A DNA stretch of 22,781 nucleotides, from IMG/VR virus record IMGVR_UViG_3300045009_000122, positions 1 through 22,781 of that record. One strand, 5' to 3'. A program made the position numbers and the translations under genes. Under the pieces are notes generated by a model that saw nothing but the letters and a program-made list of their open reading frames with translations, was not told where the DNA came from and did no database searches. The DNA is from a virus. Positions 8,362 through 14,854 of the stretch are shown here, piece by piece. The first letter of the stretch is position 1; each line of letters starts with the position of its first letter.

Positions 8362-8495
8362 TAGTGTCCTGTCAAAGATCGCCAAATATCTACTGTTTTA
8401 GCATTAGCAATATACAAACATAATAAAGTTAATCCTAATTGAACTATGACTTTGTAAGTAGATTTTTGTTCTATGTCTCTATCAGTTAGTTTCAT
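8361..8495 (-). CDS. 44-residue single-pass membrane protein in the B12 operon
   Basis: A short ORF that is easily overlooked. ATG at 8495 overlaps the stop of the preceding gene by four bases (ATGA), and its TAA shares one base with the adenosyltransferase ATG (TAATG), so it fills the gap between them exactly. The product has a charged N-terminus (KLTDRDIEQKS), one hydrophobic segment around residues 14-31 (YKVIVQLGLTLLCLYIANA) and a short polar tail (VDIWRSLTGH). I recognise no family. The reading frame crosses the adenosyltransferase ribosome site without a break. Possible roles are a membrane anchor or partner for the secreted protein encoded just upstream, or an unrelated small membrane protein of the holin type; neither is shown by the sequence. 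Confidence 0.72.
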   Translation of the reverse strand: MKLTDRDIEQKSTYKVIVQLGLTLLCLYIANAKTVDIWRSLTGH

Positions 8496-8947
8496 GGAAA
8501 CTTTAACTCTCCTTTAGGACCAGTCCAAACTAATCCAAGCGAATCTCCTGGATTTAAATATTGTTGATCTACAGCCAATTGTCCCCAACCCCATTCTTTT
8601 TTAGGAAAAGGAATTGTTTGTTTTTCTTTTATGATTATTGCCCAATATGCTTCTGCTGGTGGCATAACTTCACAAGATTCAGCCTTTGCATCTGGCAAAC
8701 CATTTATCCTGCAAACCACACCCAAACCATATTTCTTGGTACCCTCTATTTCAAGATTTGCTTTTTGTAAAACATCTAAAGCAAGTATTTTGTTATAAGA
8801 TTCTACGCACTTTGTTAATTTTGTACCGTCGTCTAGTTGACCGTAGTCAACATAAAGATTAATGCAACTTTCATCTGACTTGACAAAACCTTGTAGTCCA
8901 GCAAATGCCAATATAAAGATTGCTATTGATATTAATATTTTTTTCAT
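8492..8947 (-). CDS. Secreted transcobalamin C-terminal-like (DUF4430-type) protein, putative B12 binder
   Basis: 151 residues. The N-terminus is a signal sequence: Lys2-Lys3, a hydrophobic core to about residue 20, and a possible AFA|G cleavage after 16, so the rest is outside the membrane. The mature part resembles the small beta domain that caps cobalamin in transcobalamin/intrinsic factor (DUF4430 family) and the secreted actinobacterial relatives. ALDVLQKA (56-63) is followed by YGLGVVCRINGLP (73-85), CEVMPPAEAYWAI (92-104), and a final YLNPGDSLGLVW (130-141). Four cysteines (28, 47, 79, 92) could form two disulfides. The ATG at 8947 is nine bases after the nrdJ stop with AAGGAG, so it is translated from the same mRNA. 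Family assignment is from remembered motif patterns and rests on context too; corrinoid binding is inferred. It could bind another small ligand. Confidence 0.7.
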   Translation of the reverse strand: MKKILISIAIFILAFAGLQGFVKSDESCINLYVDYGQLDDGTKLTKCVESYNKILALDVLQKANLEIEGTKKYGLGVVCRINGLPDAKAESCEVMPPAEAYWAIIIKEKQTIPFPKKEWGWGQLAVDQQYLNPGDSLGLVWTGPKGELKFP

Positions 8948-8956
8948 TATTTCTCC

Positions 8957-10987
8957 TTAGTATAATTTTATCTCACAAGCGTCTGTACTGCAATAGGCTT
9001 CGCCTAGCGCTTCTAAGTTTTCTACACCATCATAAATTGCAGACCAGTCAATCTTTGCAATTTTTCCAACATAGGAATTGTATTCTTCTCTTGTTATTTC
9101 GTTATATGGCTGTTGTGGATATACTTCATTTCCCATAGGTAAAAATGATACAGCCTTTAACTCTCCCTCATGCAAATGTAATGCTGGAGCAATATATTTG
9201 CTTTCTGTCTCTTTATTAAAAGATAATGTAACAGAAACTCCATTGTCAGACCAATATTTTTGAGCAGTGGCTGCCAAACCAATTTTCTCAAAAAGACTTA
9301 CATCTTTTTCAGACCTTGGATGTCCAGATGCAACTGGGAAGTATACTACTGATGTATTTGCTGATACAAGGTCTGCTTCAACTTTATACCCCGCTGCTTT
9401 AAACAAATGAAGCATTGGATCTACATTGCCAAACCTAATAGCACGTAAATAAAATGGTCCTCCAGGACCCCAGTGAACTCCAGGGGTAGCACCAGAAAGC
9501 AATGATACAGAACCAGAAGGTTTTACAGTTGTAACTCTAATTGACTCTCTTACACATAACCACTCAGAATATGTATGATCATAAGATCTAATTTTTTTAT
9601 ACCCCTCGTCCATCCACTCACGAAGAACTGGAATACCTTTTGTATCTGCAAAAGATGCAATGCCAGTTAAAGATGTTCCAATGCGACGATTACGTTGCAT
9701 AATTCCATTTGTAATCTGCCAATGTGTTGGAAGAAGAGTAACAGTTTTGCCATACAAATATGCAAACTTTAATGTTCTTAGAAAATCTTCTTTGTCTTCA
9801 TGACGATTTAAGTGAACTTCTACAAGTGTGCAAAGTTCATATGATTCTAATGGTTGTTCAGCACAAGGATTAAATCCCATAACTCTTAAATCTTTTTCAT
9901 CTGCAGGATCTGCAAGACGACCATAATTACGTGCAACATCAAGCCATATAAATCCTGGCTCTCCATTGTTTGAAATTAAATTAACATAATCTTCATATTT
10001 TGTTCCAACTTCTGCAGCAATAGAATTATTTGACATCCATGCCCATCCTGGTTTTGCTGGATTATACGAGTTTCTTTCTGGATATATTTCTGGATTTTTT
10101 AAATTACTAAAAACTTTATCATCTGGATTACCTAATGCTAATGTTGCAGAACGACGAACATTACCAGAAACAACGCAGGTACCAATTAAATTAATAATAT
10201 CAACTATTGCACGAGAGTCAAACTTGTCTCCAGTTCTAGAACCAATTACATTGCGAATTCTAATATGAAGATCCATTAATGGTTGTGGACCACTGGCAAC
10301 TCCTCCAAAGCCTTTTATAGGGGATCCTAGGGGTCGTATTAAAGAGTAGTCAAATTCTTGAATATTTTGATTTGCACGTAAAAATGAATTAATTAACATT
10401 CTAACTGACTCTACCCAACCTTCACGAGTATCAGGAATTTGATAAGTAACGACTGGTTCTGTAGGTAAATAAATTAACATTTCTTTGTCTTGTCCTACAG
10501 TATCAAACCCTACACCTACGCCTAACATTAAGGCATCCATTACCCAGCCAAACAAAGCCCCTGGATCATTACGGTCTATGTCTCTTGTTGATACCATTGC
10601 ACAATTTTGAAGGGCTGCTGAGTTTTTACGCTCCATAGTCATAGGAGTACCAAATGCCCATAAACCTCGTCCAGGAGGGGTCCATTTAAGGTTAAACATG
10701 CGATCATAGGCCTCTTGAGCAGACTTCTGTGCCTTATTGTCATTCCAGGGCAAACGGCTCTCTTTAGCCCAGTTTTTCTGCACTGAGTACATTCCTTCAA
10801 TTACCCGTTTGCAAACCTCATACCATCTTTCTTTTTTACCGTCTTCTTTCATGCGAGAGTAGGTACGAATAAAAGTAATCTCTCCAAGAGAGTTTGATCC
10901 TGCGTCTGTAAAACCAAAAGGGGGTTGTAAATTTTTATATTTATTGACAAATTCGTCTAAAAGACGAAAAGAAAATACGTCTGCCAT
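8957..10987 (-). CDS. nrdJ: Class II adenosylcobalamin-dependent ribonucleoside-triphosphate reductase
   Basis: Reduces ribonucleoside triphosphates to dNTPs using a radical generated from coenzyme B12; needs no oxygen and no small subunit. 676 residues, the single-chain RTPR type best known from Lactobacillus leichmannii (739). The active-site set is complete: Cys129 in QNCAMVST, radical Cys375 and Glu377 in FNPCAEQP, partner Cys386 in YELCTLVE, and a C-terminal CX4C (Cys666, Cys671) in YCSTDACEIKLY for re-reduction. KPSGSVSLLSGATPGVHWGPG (489-509) is the conserved phosphate/substrate-binding segment. The ATG at 10987 is chosen over an upstream ATG at 11056 because AAAGG precedes it by eight bases and the earlier start would overlap the promoter. 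No intein interrupts it. First gene of a four-gene operon that also makes its cofactor. Confidence 0.97.
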   Translation of the reverse strand: MADVFSFRLLDEFVNKYKNLQPPFGFTDAGSNSLGEITFIRTYSRMKEDGKKERWYEVCKRVIEGMYSVQKNWAKESRLPWNDNKAQKSAQEAYDRMFNLKWTPPGRGLWAFGTPMTMERKNSAALQNCAMVSTRDIDRNDPGALFGWVMDALMLGVGVGFDTVGQDKEMLIYLPTEPVVTYQIPDTREGWVESVRMLINSFLRANQNIQEFDYSLIRPLGSPIKGFGGVASGPQPLMDLHIRIRNVIGSRTGDKFDSRAIVDIINLIGTCVVSGNVRRSATLALGNPDDKVFSNLKNPEIYPERNSYNPAKPGWAWMSNNSIAAEVGTKYEDYVNLISNNGEPGFIWLDVARNYGRLADPADEKDLRVMGFNPCAEQPLESYELCTLVEVHLNRHEDKEDFLRTLKFAYLYGKTVTLLPTHWQITNGIMQRNRRIGTSLTGIASFADTKGIPVLREWMDEGYKKIRSYDHTYSEWLCVRESIRVTTVKPSGSVSLLSGATPGVHWGPGGPFYLRAIRFGNVDPMLHLFKAAGYKVEADLVSANTSVVYFPVASGHPRSEKDVSLFEKIGLAATAQKYWSDNGVSVTLSFNKETESKYIAPALHLHEGELKAVSFLPMGNEVYPQQPYNEITREEYNSYVGKIAKIDWSAIYDGVENLEALGEAYCSTDACEIKLY

Positions 10988-11014
10988 CGTAATACCTTTC
11001 CACAAAAATAAGAT

Positions 11015-11041
11015 GAGTGCTTTTAAATTTTCAAAGCACTC
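11015..11041 (-). promoter_or_regulatory. Hairpin at the 5' end of the nrdJ mRNA
   Basis: Perfect nine-base inverted repeat GAGTGCTTT/AAAGCACTC with a nine-base loop. It begins three bases after the -10 box, so it would form the first structure of the transcript, about 27 bases before the start codon. It may stabilise the mRNA or act as an operator. Its 24-base core recurs at 11120-11143. Confidence 0.65.
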
Positions 11042-11044
11042 TAT

Positions 11045-11053
11045 AGTATAGCA
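11045..11053 (-). promoter_or_regulatory. Extended -10 promoter of the nrdJ-B12 operon
   Basis: TGCTATACT on the minus strand, 57 bases before the nrdJ ATG, the longest leader among the minus-strand units with this box. No consensus -35 is seen; an inverted repeat (11061-11079) occupies that position instead. Confidence 0.7.
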
Positions 11054-11060
11054 CAAATTT

Positions 11061-11079
11061 TTATAACAAAAAGTTATAA
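11061..11079. promoter_or_regulatory. Inverted repeat over the -35 region of the nrdJ promoter
   Basis: TTATAAC and GTTATAA, a perfect seven-base inverted repeat with a five-base A/T spacer, centred about 20 bases upstream of the -10 box. Placement suits a repressor or activator site. It could also form a weak hairpin at the end of the upstream transcript. It is AT-rich, so chance occurrence is possible. Confidence 0.45.
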
Positions 11080-11119
11080 TTTACGATTATTTTATAAGGA
11101 CAACTATAAAGTAAAGGTT

Positions 11120-11143
11120 GAGTGCTTTTATTTTTGCAAAGCA
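11120..11143. repeat. Second copy of the nrdJ leader repeat
   Basis: 24 bases matching 11015-11038 at 21 positions (GAGTGCTTTTA, then a variable A/T stretch, then CAAAGCA). The two copies start 105 bases apart and flank the promoter. This copy has only a six-base stem (TGCTTT/AAAGCA) and lies just after the stop of the 11148-11786 gene. Confidence 0.6.
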
Positions 11144-11147
11144 GTGA

Positions 11148-11786
11148 TTAAATTGCTCCACCTAATTTAACTTGTCCCCATGTTAAAGCAGGGAAGTTGC
11201 CACTAGTAATAACAGTGCCACTAACGTTAGGAAGAGTAATTGTGCGATCTGCAGTTGGGTCTACAAGCGTTAAGGTTGTTTCGTATTCGTCAGCGGTAGC
11301 CCCTTCAAAAACAAGTGATTGTACTACACTTGTAGATTCAACTGTTGTAGTTGTACCACTTACGGTTAGGTTTCCAGATATAGATACGTTTCCACTATCA
11401 TCTGCAAGAACAAGAGTTCCAGTTGAGTTTGGAATAGTAATTGTTCTATCTGCTGTAGGATCTGTCACTACTAAACTTGTTTCATAAGCATCAATTGTAG
11501 CGCCTTCAAATATAATACCTGCTGGAGCAATAATATTTTTAGAAGCATCTAATTCTGCAACACCGCTAACGTTACTTTTTTGAGTTAATGGTATGTAATC
11601 ACCAATGCTACTATCCATTGTATCTTCGTCTACAAAATATGGTAAGTCATCCCATGCAGTTGATCCATCGCCAATTTTAAATTTATTGGTATTTGATTCC
11701 CAGCCAATTTCTCCAGGCTCTGGAGTTGGGTTTGCATTAGTCCATTGACTACTTGTCCCCCTACGAACTTGAATTCTAGTTGCCAT
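11148..11786 (-). CDS. Tail fibre protein with Mtd-N-like head domain
   Basis: 212 residues. The N-terminal ~55 residues (RIQVRRGTSSQW, then EPGEIGWESNTNKFKIGDGSTAWDDLPY) match the small N-terminal fold of the Bordetella phage Mtd receptor protein and many fibre proteins, which attaches the fibre to the virion. Two copies of a ~35-residue unit follow, FEGAT-D-YET-L-DPTADRTIT-PN-(S/T)GT, at about 93-128 and 162-197. A NLTVSGTTTTVES shaft segment lies between them. The C-terminus (GQVKLGGAI) is short, so the receptor-binding part may be on another protein. ATG at 11786 with AAAGG and a promoter box 24 bases upstream. Last structural gene before the nrdJ operon. Confidence 0.75.
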   Translation of the reverse strand: MATRIQVRRGTSSQWTNANPTPEPGEIGWESNTNKFKIGDGSTAWDDLPYFVDEDTMDSSIGDYIPLTQKSNVSGVAELDASKNIIAPAGIIFEGATIDAYETSLVVTDPTADRTITIPNSTGTLVLADDSGNVSISGNLTVSGTTTTVESTSVVQSLVFEGATADEYETTLTLVDPTADRTITLPNVSGTVITSGNFPALTWGQVKLGGAI

Positions 11787-11810
11787 GACTACCTTTCTTC
11801 ACTAACAGTC

Positions 11811-11819
11811 ATTATATCA
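11811..11819 (-). promoter_or_regulatory. Extended -10 promoter overlapping a stop codon
   Basis: TGATATAAT on the minus strand, 24 bases before the ATG at 11786. Its first three bases are the TGA stop of the preceding gene (11817-12182). Confidence 0.65.
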
Positions 11820-12182
11820 GAATTGTTCACTTGGACTACCACCGTCGGCTTGTGGAACAGCATTACCAAAATTAGTGCTTGGAGTGCCACCATCTAATTT
11901 TGCAAATAATGTAGGATATGTAATTCCATTGCCATCATATTCTGATTGAGCATCAAAGTAAGTGGCTAATGGGTTCCATTCTGCATTGTAATAAAAATAA
12001 ATACGTTCTGTTACTGTATATAAAAATAAATCACCATTGCTTGGTGATTCTGGAAATGAATTACCTACTGTTAATCCCCCGCCAGTAAAAGCGGTAGTTT
12101 GAGTAGTATTATCTGGGAAGGTAACTCCAGTAGCAACCTTAAGTCCTGCCTTGACGACAAAATCTTTATTCGTTGTTGCCAC
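11817..12182 (-). CDS. Small fibre/baseplate-like structural protein
   Basis: 121 residues from a GTG at 12182. The N-terminus ATTNKDFVVKAGLKVATGVTFPDNTTQTTAF resembles the start of the neighbouring 519-residue protein (ATVDKDFRIKNGLVVEG), so both probably attach to the same virion site. A middle segment with FPESPSNGDLFLYTVTERIYFYYNAEW looks like the short beta unit common in phage and cyanophage fibre proteins. The C-terminal part has LDGGTPSTNFG and ADGGSPSEQF near-repeats. The ribosome site is poor (AAGGGA 12 bases away). It lies 28 bases after the previous stop and without its own promoter box, so it is read from the upstream gene's mRNA. Confidence 0.68.
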   Translation of the reverse strand: MATTNKDFVVKAGLKVATGVTFPDNTTQTTAFTGGGLTVGNSFPESPSNGDLFLYTVTERIYFYYNAEWNPLATYFDAQSEYDGNGITYPTLFAKLDGGTPSTNFGNAVPQADGGSPSEQF

Positions 12183-12210
12183 TGAAGTTCACTGTCCCTT
12201 CGTGGTCACA

Positions 12211-13770
12211 TTACGCTTCAATTAGCGTCTTGTGTACCTTTACTGTTACGTTGGCACCTGCTGCAGTTACTTTTAGACGTACGTTTCCGCCATTGTAGTC
12301 TGCATCAGTTGTTCCAAGTTGTTCATTGCTAATAACATCAGCATACTCTGTAATGTAAACGTTGTTATTTCCATCAACATTTACAAGTACTTCGATGGTT
12401 TCAATATCATTTCCTACACGCATTTGAACAAGATATTTTGCACTGCTGTAGTTTGTTGCTGACCATGAATCAATAACTGATCCGCTGGTTGTAGCAGTTG
12501 CAGTTGCTGTTGCTATTTCAGCGTCTGTAAGAGTAACAGCGCTAGCGGTTAAAGCATTTGTAAGAGTTAAAGAACCAAATGTTGGAGTTGCTGCTGTATG
12601 AATATTCTGTGGTAAAGACAGAGTTACTGCTCCAGTTGAAGCAGATACAGTTACTTGATTTGAAGTTCCTGTTAATCCTGTAACACCTACGTTAGTAACT
12701 GTTAAGGAGTCGGCAGATGTTGATACCGCTACTGCAATACCAGTTCCAGCAGCAAATGTAAATGTATCATTTGAACTGTCTGGAGTTGCTGTTTGAGTAC
12801 CGTCTGTAAAATTTGCAAAGGTATTAAATGTTGCATCTCCAACCAAAGCAATTGCCTTGGAAGTAGTTGAATCATTTACATACCATTTATCATCTGATTC
12901 ATTCCAGAATAGAGATGCATTTGTTGAACTACCACGCTCAACTTCAATACCTGCGTCAATTGACGGAGCACCTGTAACGTTGCTATTAAGAAGAATTAAA
13001 TTATCTTCTACAGCAAGAGTCTCTGTATTAAGAGTAGTTGTGCTTCCATTAACTGTTAAGTTTCCAGTAACGGTTAGGTTGTTACCAATTGTTACATTAT
13101 CTGGAAGACCAACTGTAATTGAGCCAGTTGAAGCAGAAATCTCAACCTCATTAGCAGTTCCAGTAAGTTGTGTAACACCACTGTTGGTTACTGTAATTGT
13201 GTCTGTAGATGTTGCTGCTGCTAGAGTAATACCAGTTCCAGCAGTAAGAGTTACAGTGTCATCATTTGAATCTGCTGCAATTGTTGCTCCACCTGTAATT
13301 GCAATATTTTTGAAAATATTTTGTGAAGAACCTTTATCATCGTTTGCCACTACAATTGCAGAATTTTCTCCAATTGTTCCAGATGAAATTGTGATTCCTG
13401 TGCCAGATGTAACAGATGCTACATAGTTACCTGTTGTGTCTGTGCCAAGTGCAACAGAGTCTGCTGCAATGGATGCGGTAAGAGTTGCGTTTGCAAGATC
13501 TGTAATCGTTACAGCACCTGAAAGATCTCCACCAAGTGTAATTGTAAAATCTGCAACATCAAAATCTAGTGTGTTATCTGCGTCTTGGTAGGTTACTGAA
13601 ATACCAGATTCGGTATTACCTGATATCATTGCACCTACGGTGTCTGCAACATACTCTGCTAAAAATGATGTTGATGCTTCCGTAAGAACGTTTTGACCAT
13701 TGACGGTAGCCGTACTACCTTCAACAACTAAACCATTTTTAATTCGAAAGTCTTTGTCTACTGTTGCCAT
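12211..13770 (-). CDS. Long tail fibre protein with beta-repeat shaft
   Basis: 519 residues, Thr/Ser/Ala/Val-rich and low in aromatic residues, typical of trimeric beta fibres. An N-terminal KDFRIKNGLVVEG head is followed by a shaft of GTGIT-type segments. Two near copies of a ~40-residue unit (VTNSGVTQLTGTANEVEISASTG and VTNVGVTGLTGTSNQVTVSASTG) flank a cyanophage-like NLILLNSNVTG block and SLFWNESDDKWYVND. The last ~85 residues (KYLVQMRVG, then NNNVYITEYADV, then VKVHKTLIEA) are paralogous to the C-terminus of the adjacent 145-residue protein. ATG at 13770 with AAGGAG. Probably host-recognition or virion fibre; the receptor is unknown. Confidence 0.75.
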   Translation of the reverse strand: MATVDKDFRIKNGLVVEGSTATVNGQNVLTEASTSFLAEYVADTVGAMISGNTESGISVTYQDADNTLDFDVADFTITLGGDLSGAVTITDLANATLTASIAADSVALGTDTTGNYVASVTSGTGITISSGTIGENSAIVVANDDKGSSQNIFKNIAITGGATIAADSNDDTVTLTAGTGITLAAATSTDTITVTNSGVTQLTGTANEVEISASTGSITVGLPDNVTIGNNLTVTGNLTVNGSTTTLNTETLAVEDNLILLNSNVTGAPSIDAGIEVERGSSTNASLFWNESDDKWYVNDSTTSKAIALVGDATFNTFANFTDGTQTATPDSSNDTFTFAAGTGIAVAVSTSADSLTVTNVGVTGLTGTSNQVTVSASTGAVTLSLPQNIHTAATPTFGSLTLTNALTASAVTLTDAEIATATATATTSGSVIDSWSATNYSSAKYLVQMRVGNDIETIEVLVNVDGNNNVYITEYADVISNEQLGTTDADYNGGNVRLKVTAAGANVTVKVHKTLIEA

Positions 13771-13788
13771 TTTTTCTCCTTATCGGCG

Positions 13789-14226
13789 TCAGGCCTTCAA
13801 ACCAGTGCGGTAATACCTTATGGTCATCGGACTTAGAACGGGGGTAACCGTCATGCTAATTGTACCAGAATTTAATGATGCAGATAGTGTTCCAACATCA
13901 CTGTTTGTGTTTTTAACAGAACCGTATTCTGTTATATTTTGATTGGTACCATCAAAAATTAAGTTTATTTCACTGCTTCTATATGAAGAACTTGAGGCAT
14001 GGGATAATTGAATTAAATATTTAACAGTTCTAAAAACTGTAGTATCTATAGTATCAAATACTGTTGCTGATTCTATACCATTGATTGTTAGGCTATTATT
14101 TCCATCCCCGCCCAAAGAATCTGCACGATATGTTGTAGTATCAATTAAATCAACAAAATCTGCACCTGTTGGAATGTCACCAGTTTCAAATTTACCTTTA
14201 AGTGTATTAATTGGGATGATGGCCAT
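13789..14226 (-). CDS. Short fibre-type protein sharing the C-terminal domain of its neighbour
   Basis: 145 residues. The N-terminus (IIPINTLKGKFETGDIPTG, then DLIDTT) resembles the short attachment segments of phage fibre proteins. The C-terminal ~85 residues (FRTVKYLIQLSHASS, then NQNITEYGSV, then IRYYRTGLKA) align with the end of the 519-residue protein next door, so the two are products of domain duplication. The ATG at 14226 is eight bases after a -10 box with no Shine-Dalgarno, so translation is probably leaderless. It is followed within 18 bases by the long fibre gene. Confidence 0.68.
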   Translation of the reverse strand: MAIIPINTLKGKFETGDIPTGADFVDLIDTTTYRADSLGGDGNNSLTINGIESATVFDTIDTTVFRTVKYLIQLSHASSSSYRSSEINLIFDGTNQNITEYGSVKNTNSDVGTLSASLNSGTISMTVTPVLSPMTIRYYRTGLKA

Positions 14227-14234
14227 AATTAATG

Positions 14235-14243
14235 ATTATATCA
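14235..14243 (-). promoter_or_regulatory. Extended -10 promoter overlapping a stop codon, leaderless gene
   Basis: TGATATAAT on the minus strand, eight bases before the ATG at 14226. The TGA is also the stop codon of the 14241-14456 gene. No Shine-Dalgarno and no -35. Confidence 0.68.
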
Positions 14244-14456
14244 TAAAATGATAAAACTACTACCAATGACTGCTACACCAATACCTTGTGATGGCGGGAT
14301 TGAAACGCCAATGTTTTTAAACCTTACTCTAAAAGGATAAACACCATTTACCTCTGCAGTAAATGATCCTATAGTAGATGCTTTTGCTTTAGAATAATTG
14401 ATGGTATTTAAAAATACCCTGCGACCATCAACATCTTTAACTCTTGCAACTGGCAT
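14241..14456 (-). CDS. Small structural protein, function unknown
   Basis: 71 residues, from the ATG at 14456, two bases after the preceding stop. It contains YPFRVRFKNIGVSIPP and ends with IGVAVIGSSFIIL, a beta-rich pattern that recurs in small proteins near fibre genes of marine and freshwater phages. No signal peptide. It ends inside the promoter of the following gene: its TGA is part of the -10 box. It likely forms one translational unit with the two genes before it. Identity is uncertain. Confidence 0.62.
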   Translation of the reverse strand: MPVARVKDVDGRRVFLNTINYSKAKASTIGSFTAEVNGVYPFRVRFKNIGVSIPPSQGIGVAVIGSSFIIL

Positions 14457-14458
14457 AA

Positions 14459-14854
14459 TTAACTTTCGTAAGGACCAGTTACATCTTCAATTACTGTGAT
14501 TGTTCCTTTTGCTACCGTCCAAGTTCTAGTAGCATCTGATAGTTGAATATCAAAAATATCATCTGTTTCTAAAAGATCTGATTCATCAGCAGTTAACGCC
14601 ACTGTAAATTCTCCGTCTTCATCATCTGCAGTTACTCCTGGAGTTAAAGAAACTATAACTGTATCGCTTGTTGATCCTTCTCTAACAATATCCATTGCAA
14701 TATCCCAATCAGCAATAGTTAATGGATTACGATCTTCATCTGTTACATAAACTCTAAATGCTGTTGTGTCGCCACGAACAACTGTCCAAGAAATATTTGG
14801 TGGTGTTACTCCTACTGAAAATGATTCAGATCCCGCACCTCTATAATTTGTCAT
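14459..14854 (-). CDS. Beta-sandwich baseplate/fibre-like protein
   Basis: 131 residues from the ATG at 14854, whose A is the last base of the previous stop (TAATG); AGGA lies eight bases before. An in-frame start ten codons earlier would only add overlap. The body reads WTVVRGDTTAFRVYVTDEDRN, then a strand with DWDIAMDIVRE, then FTVALTADESDLLETD, then YDIQ-like DIFDIQLSD with TWTVAKGTITV. This order of strands resembles the BppU/LtfC-like N-terminal beta-sandwich domains of siphophage baseplates; that assignment is tentative. Likely a virion component made with its neighbours. Confidence 0.62.
   Translation of the reverse strand: MTNYRGAGSESFSVGVTPPNISWTVVRGDTTAFRVYVTDEDRNPLTIADWDIAMDIVREGSTSDTVIVSLTPGVTADDEDGEFTVALTADESDLLETDDIFDIQLSDATRTWTVAKGTITVIEDVTGPYES

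Noticed and set aside
8957-10987. Intein in the ribonucleotide reductase
   Set aside because: Class II reductases often carry inteins, but this one is 676 residues, uninterrupted around the active-site cysteines, with no intein splice motifs.
10988-11147. Cobalamin riboswitch or NrdR boxes upstream of nrdJ
   Set aside because: The leader is only about 50 bases after the -10 box, far too short for a cobalamin riboswitch, and lacks a B12 box. The palindromes (TTATAAC/GTTATAA and GAGTGCTTT/AAAGCACTC) do not match the 16-base NrdR consensus or its usual paired spacing.
11148-11786. Diversity-generating retroelement, because the protein has an Mtd-like N-terminus
   Set aside because: No reverse transcriptase gene and no template/variable repeat pair differing at adenines was found in the window; this N-terminal domain is common in fibres without such elements.
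12178-12184. GCCACTG, a core-like B12-box heptamer
   Set aside because: It is a single heptamer at the start of a fibre gene with no surrounding riboswitch structure; expected by chance in a window this long.
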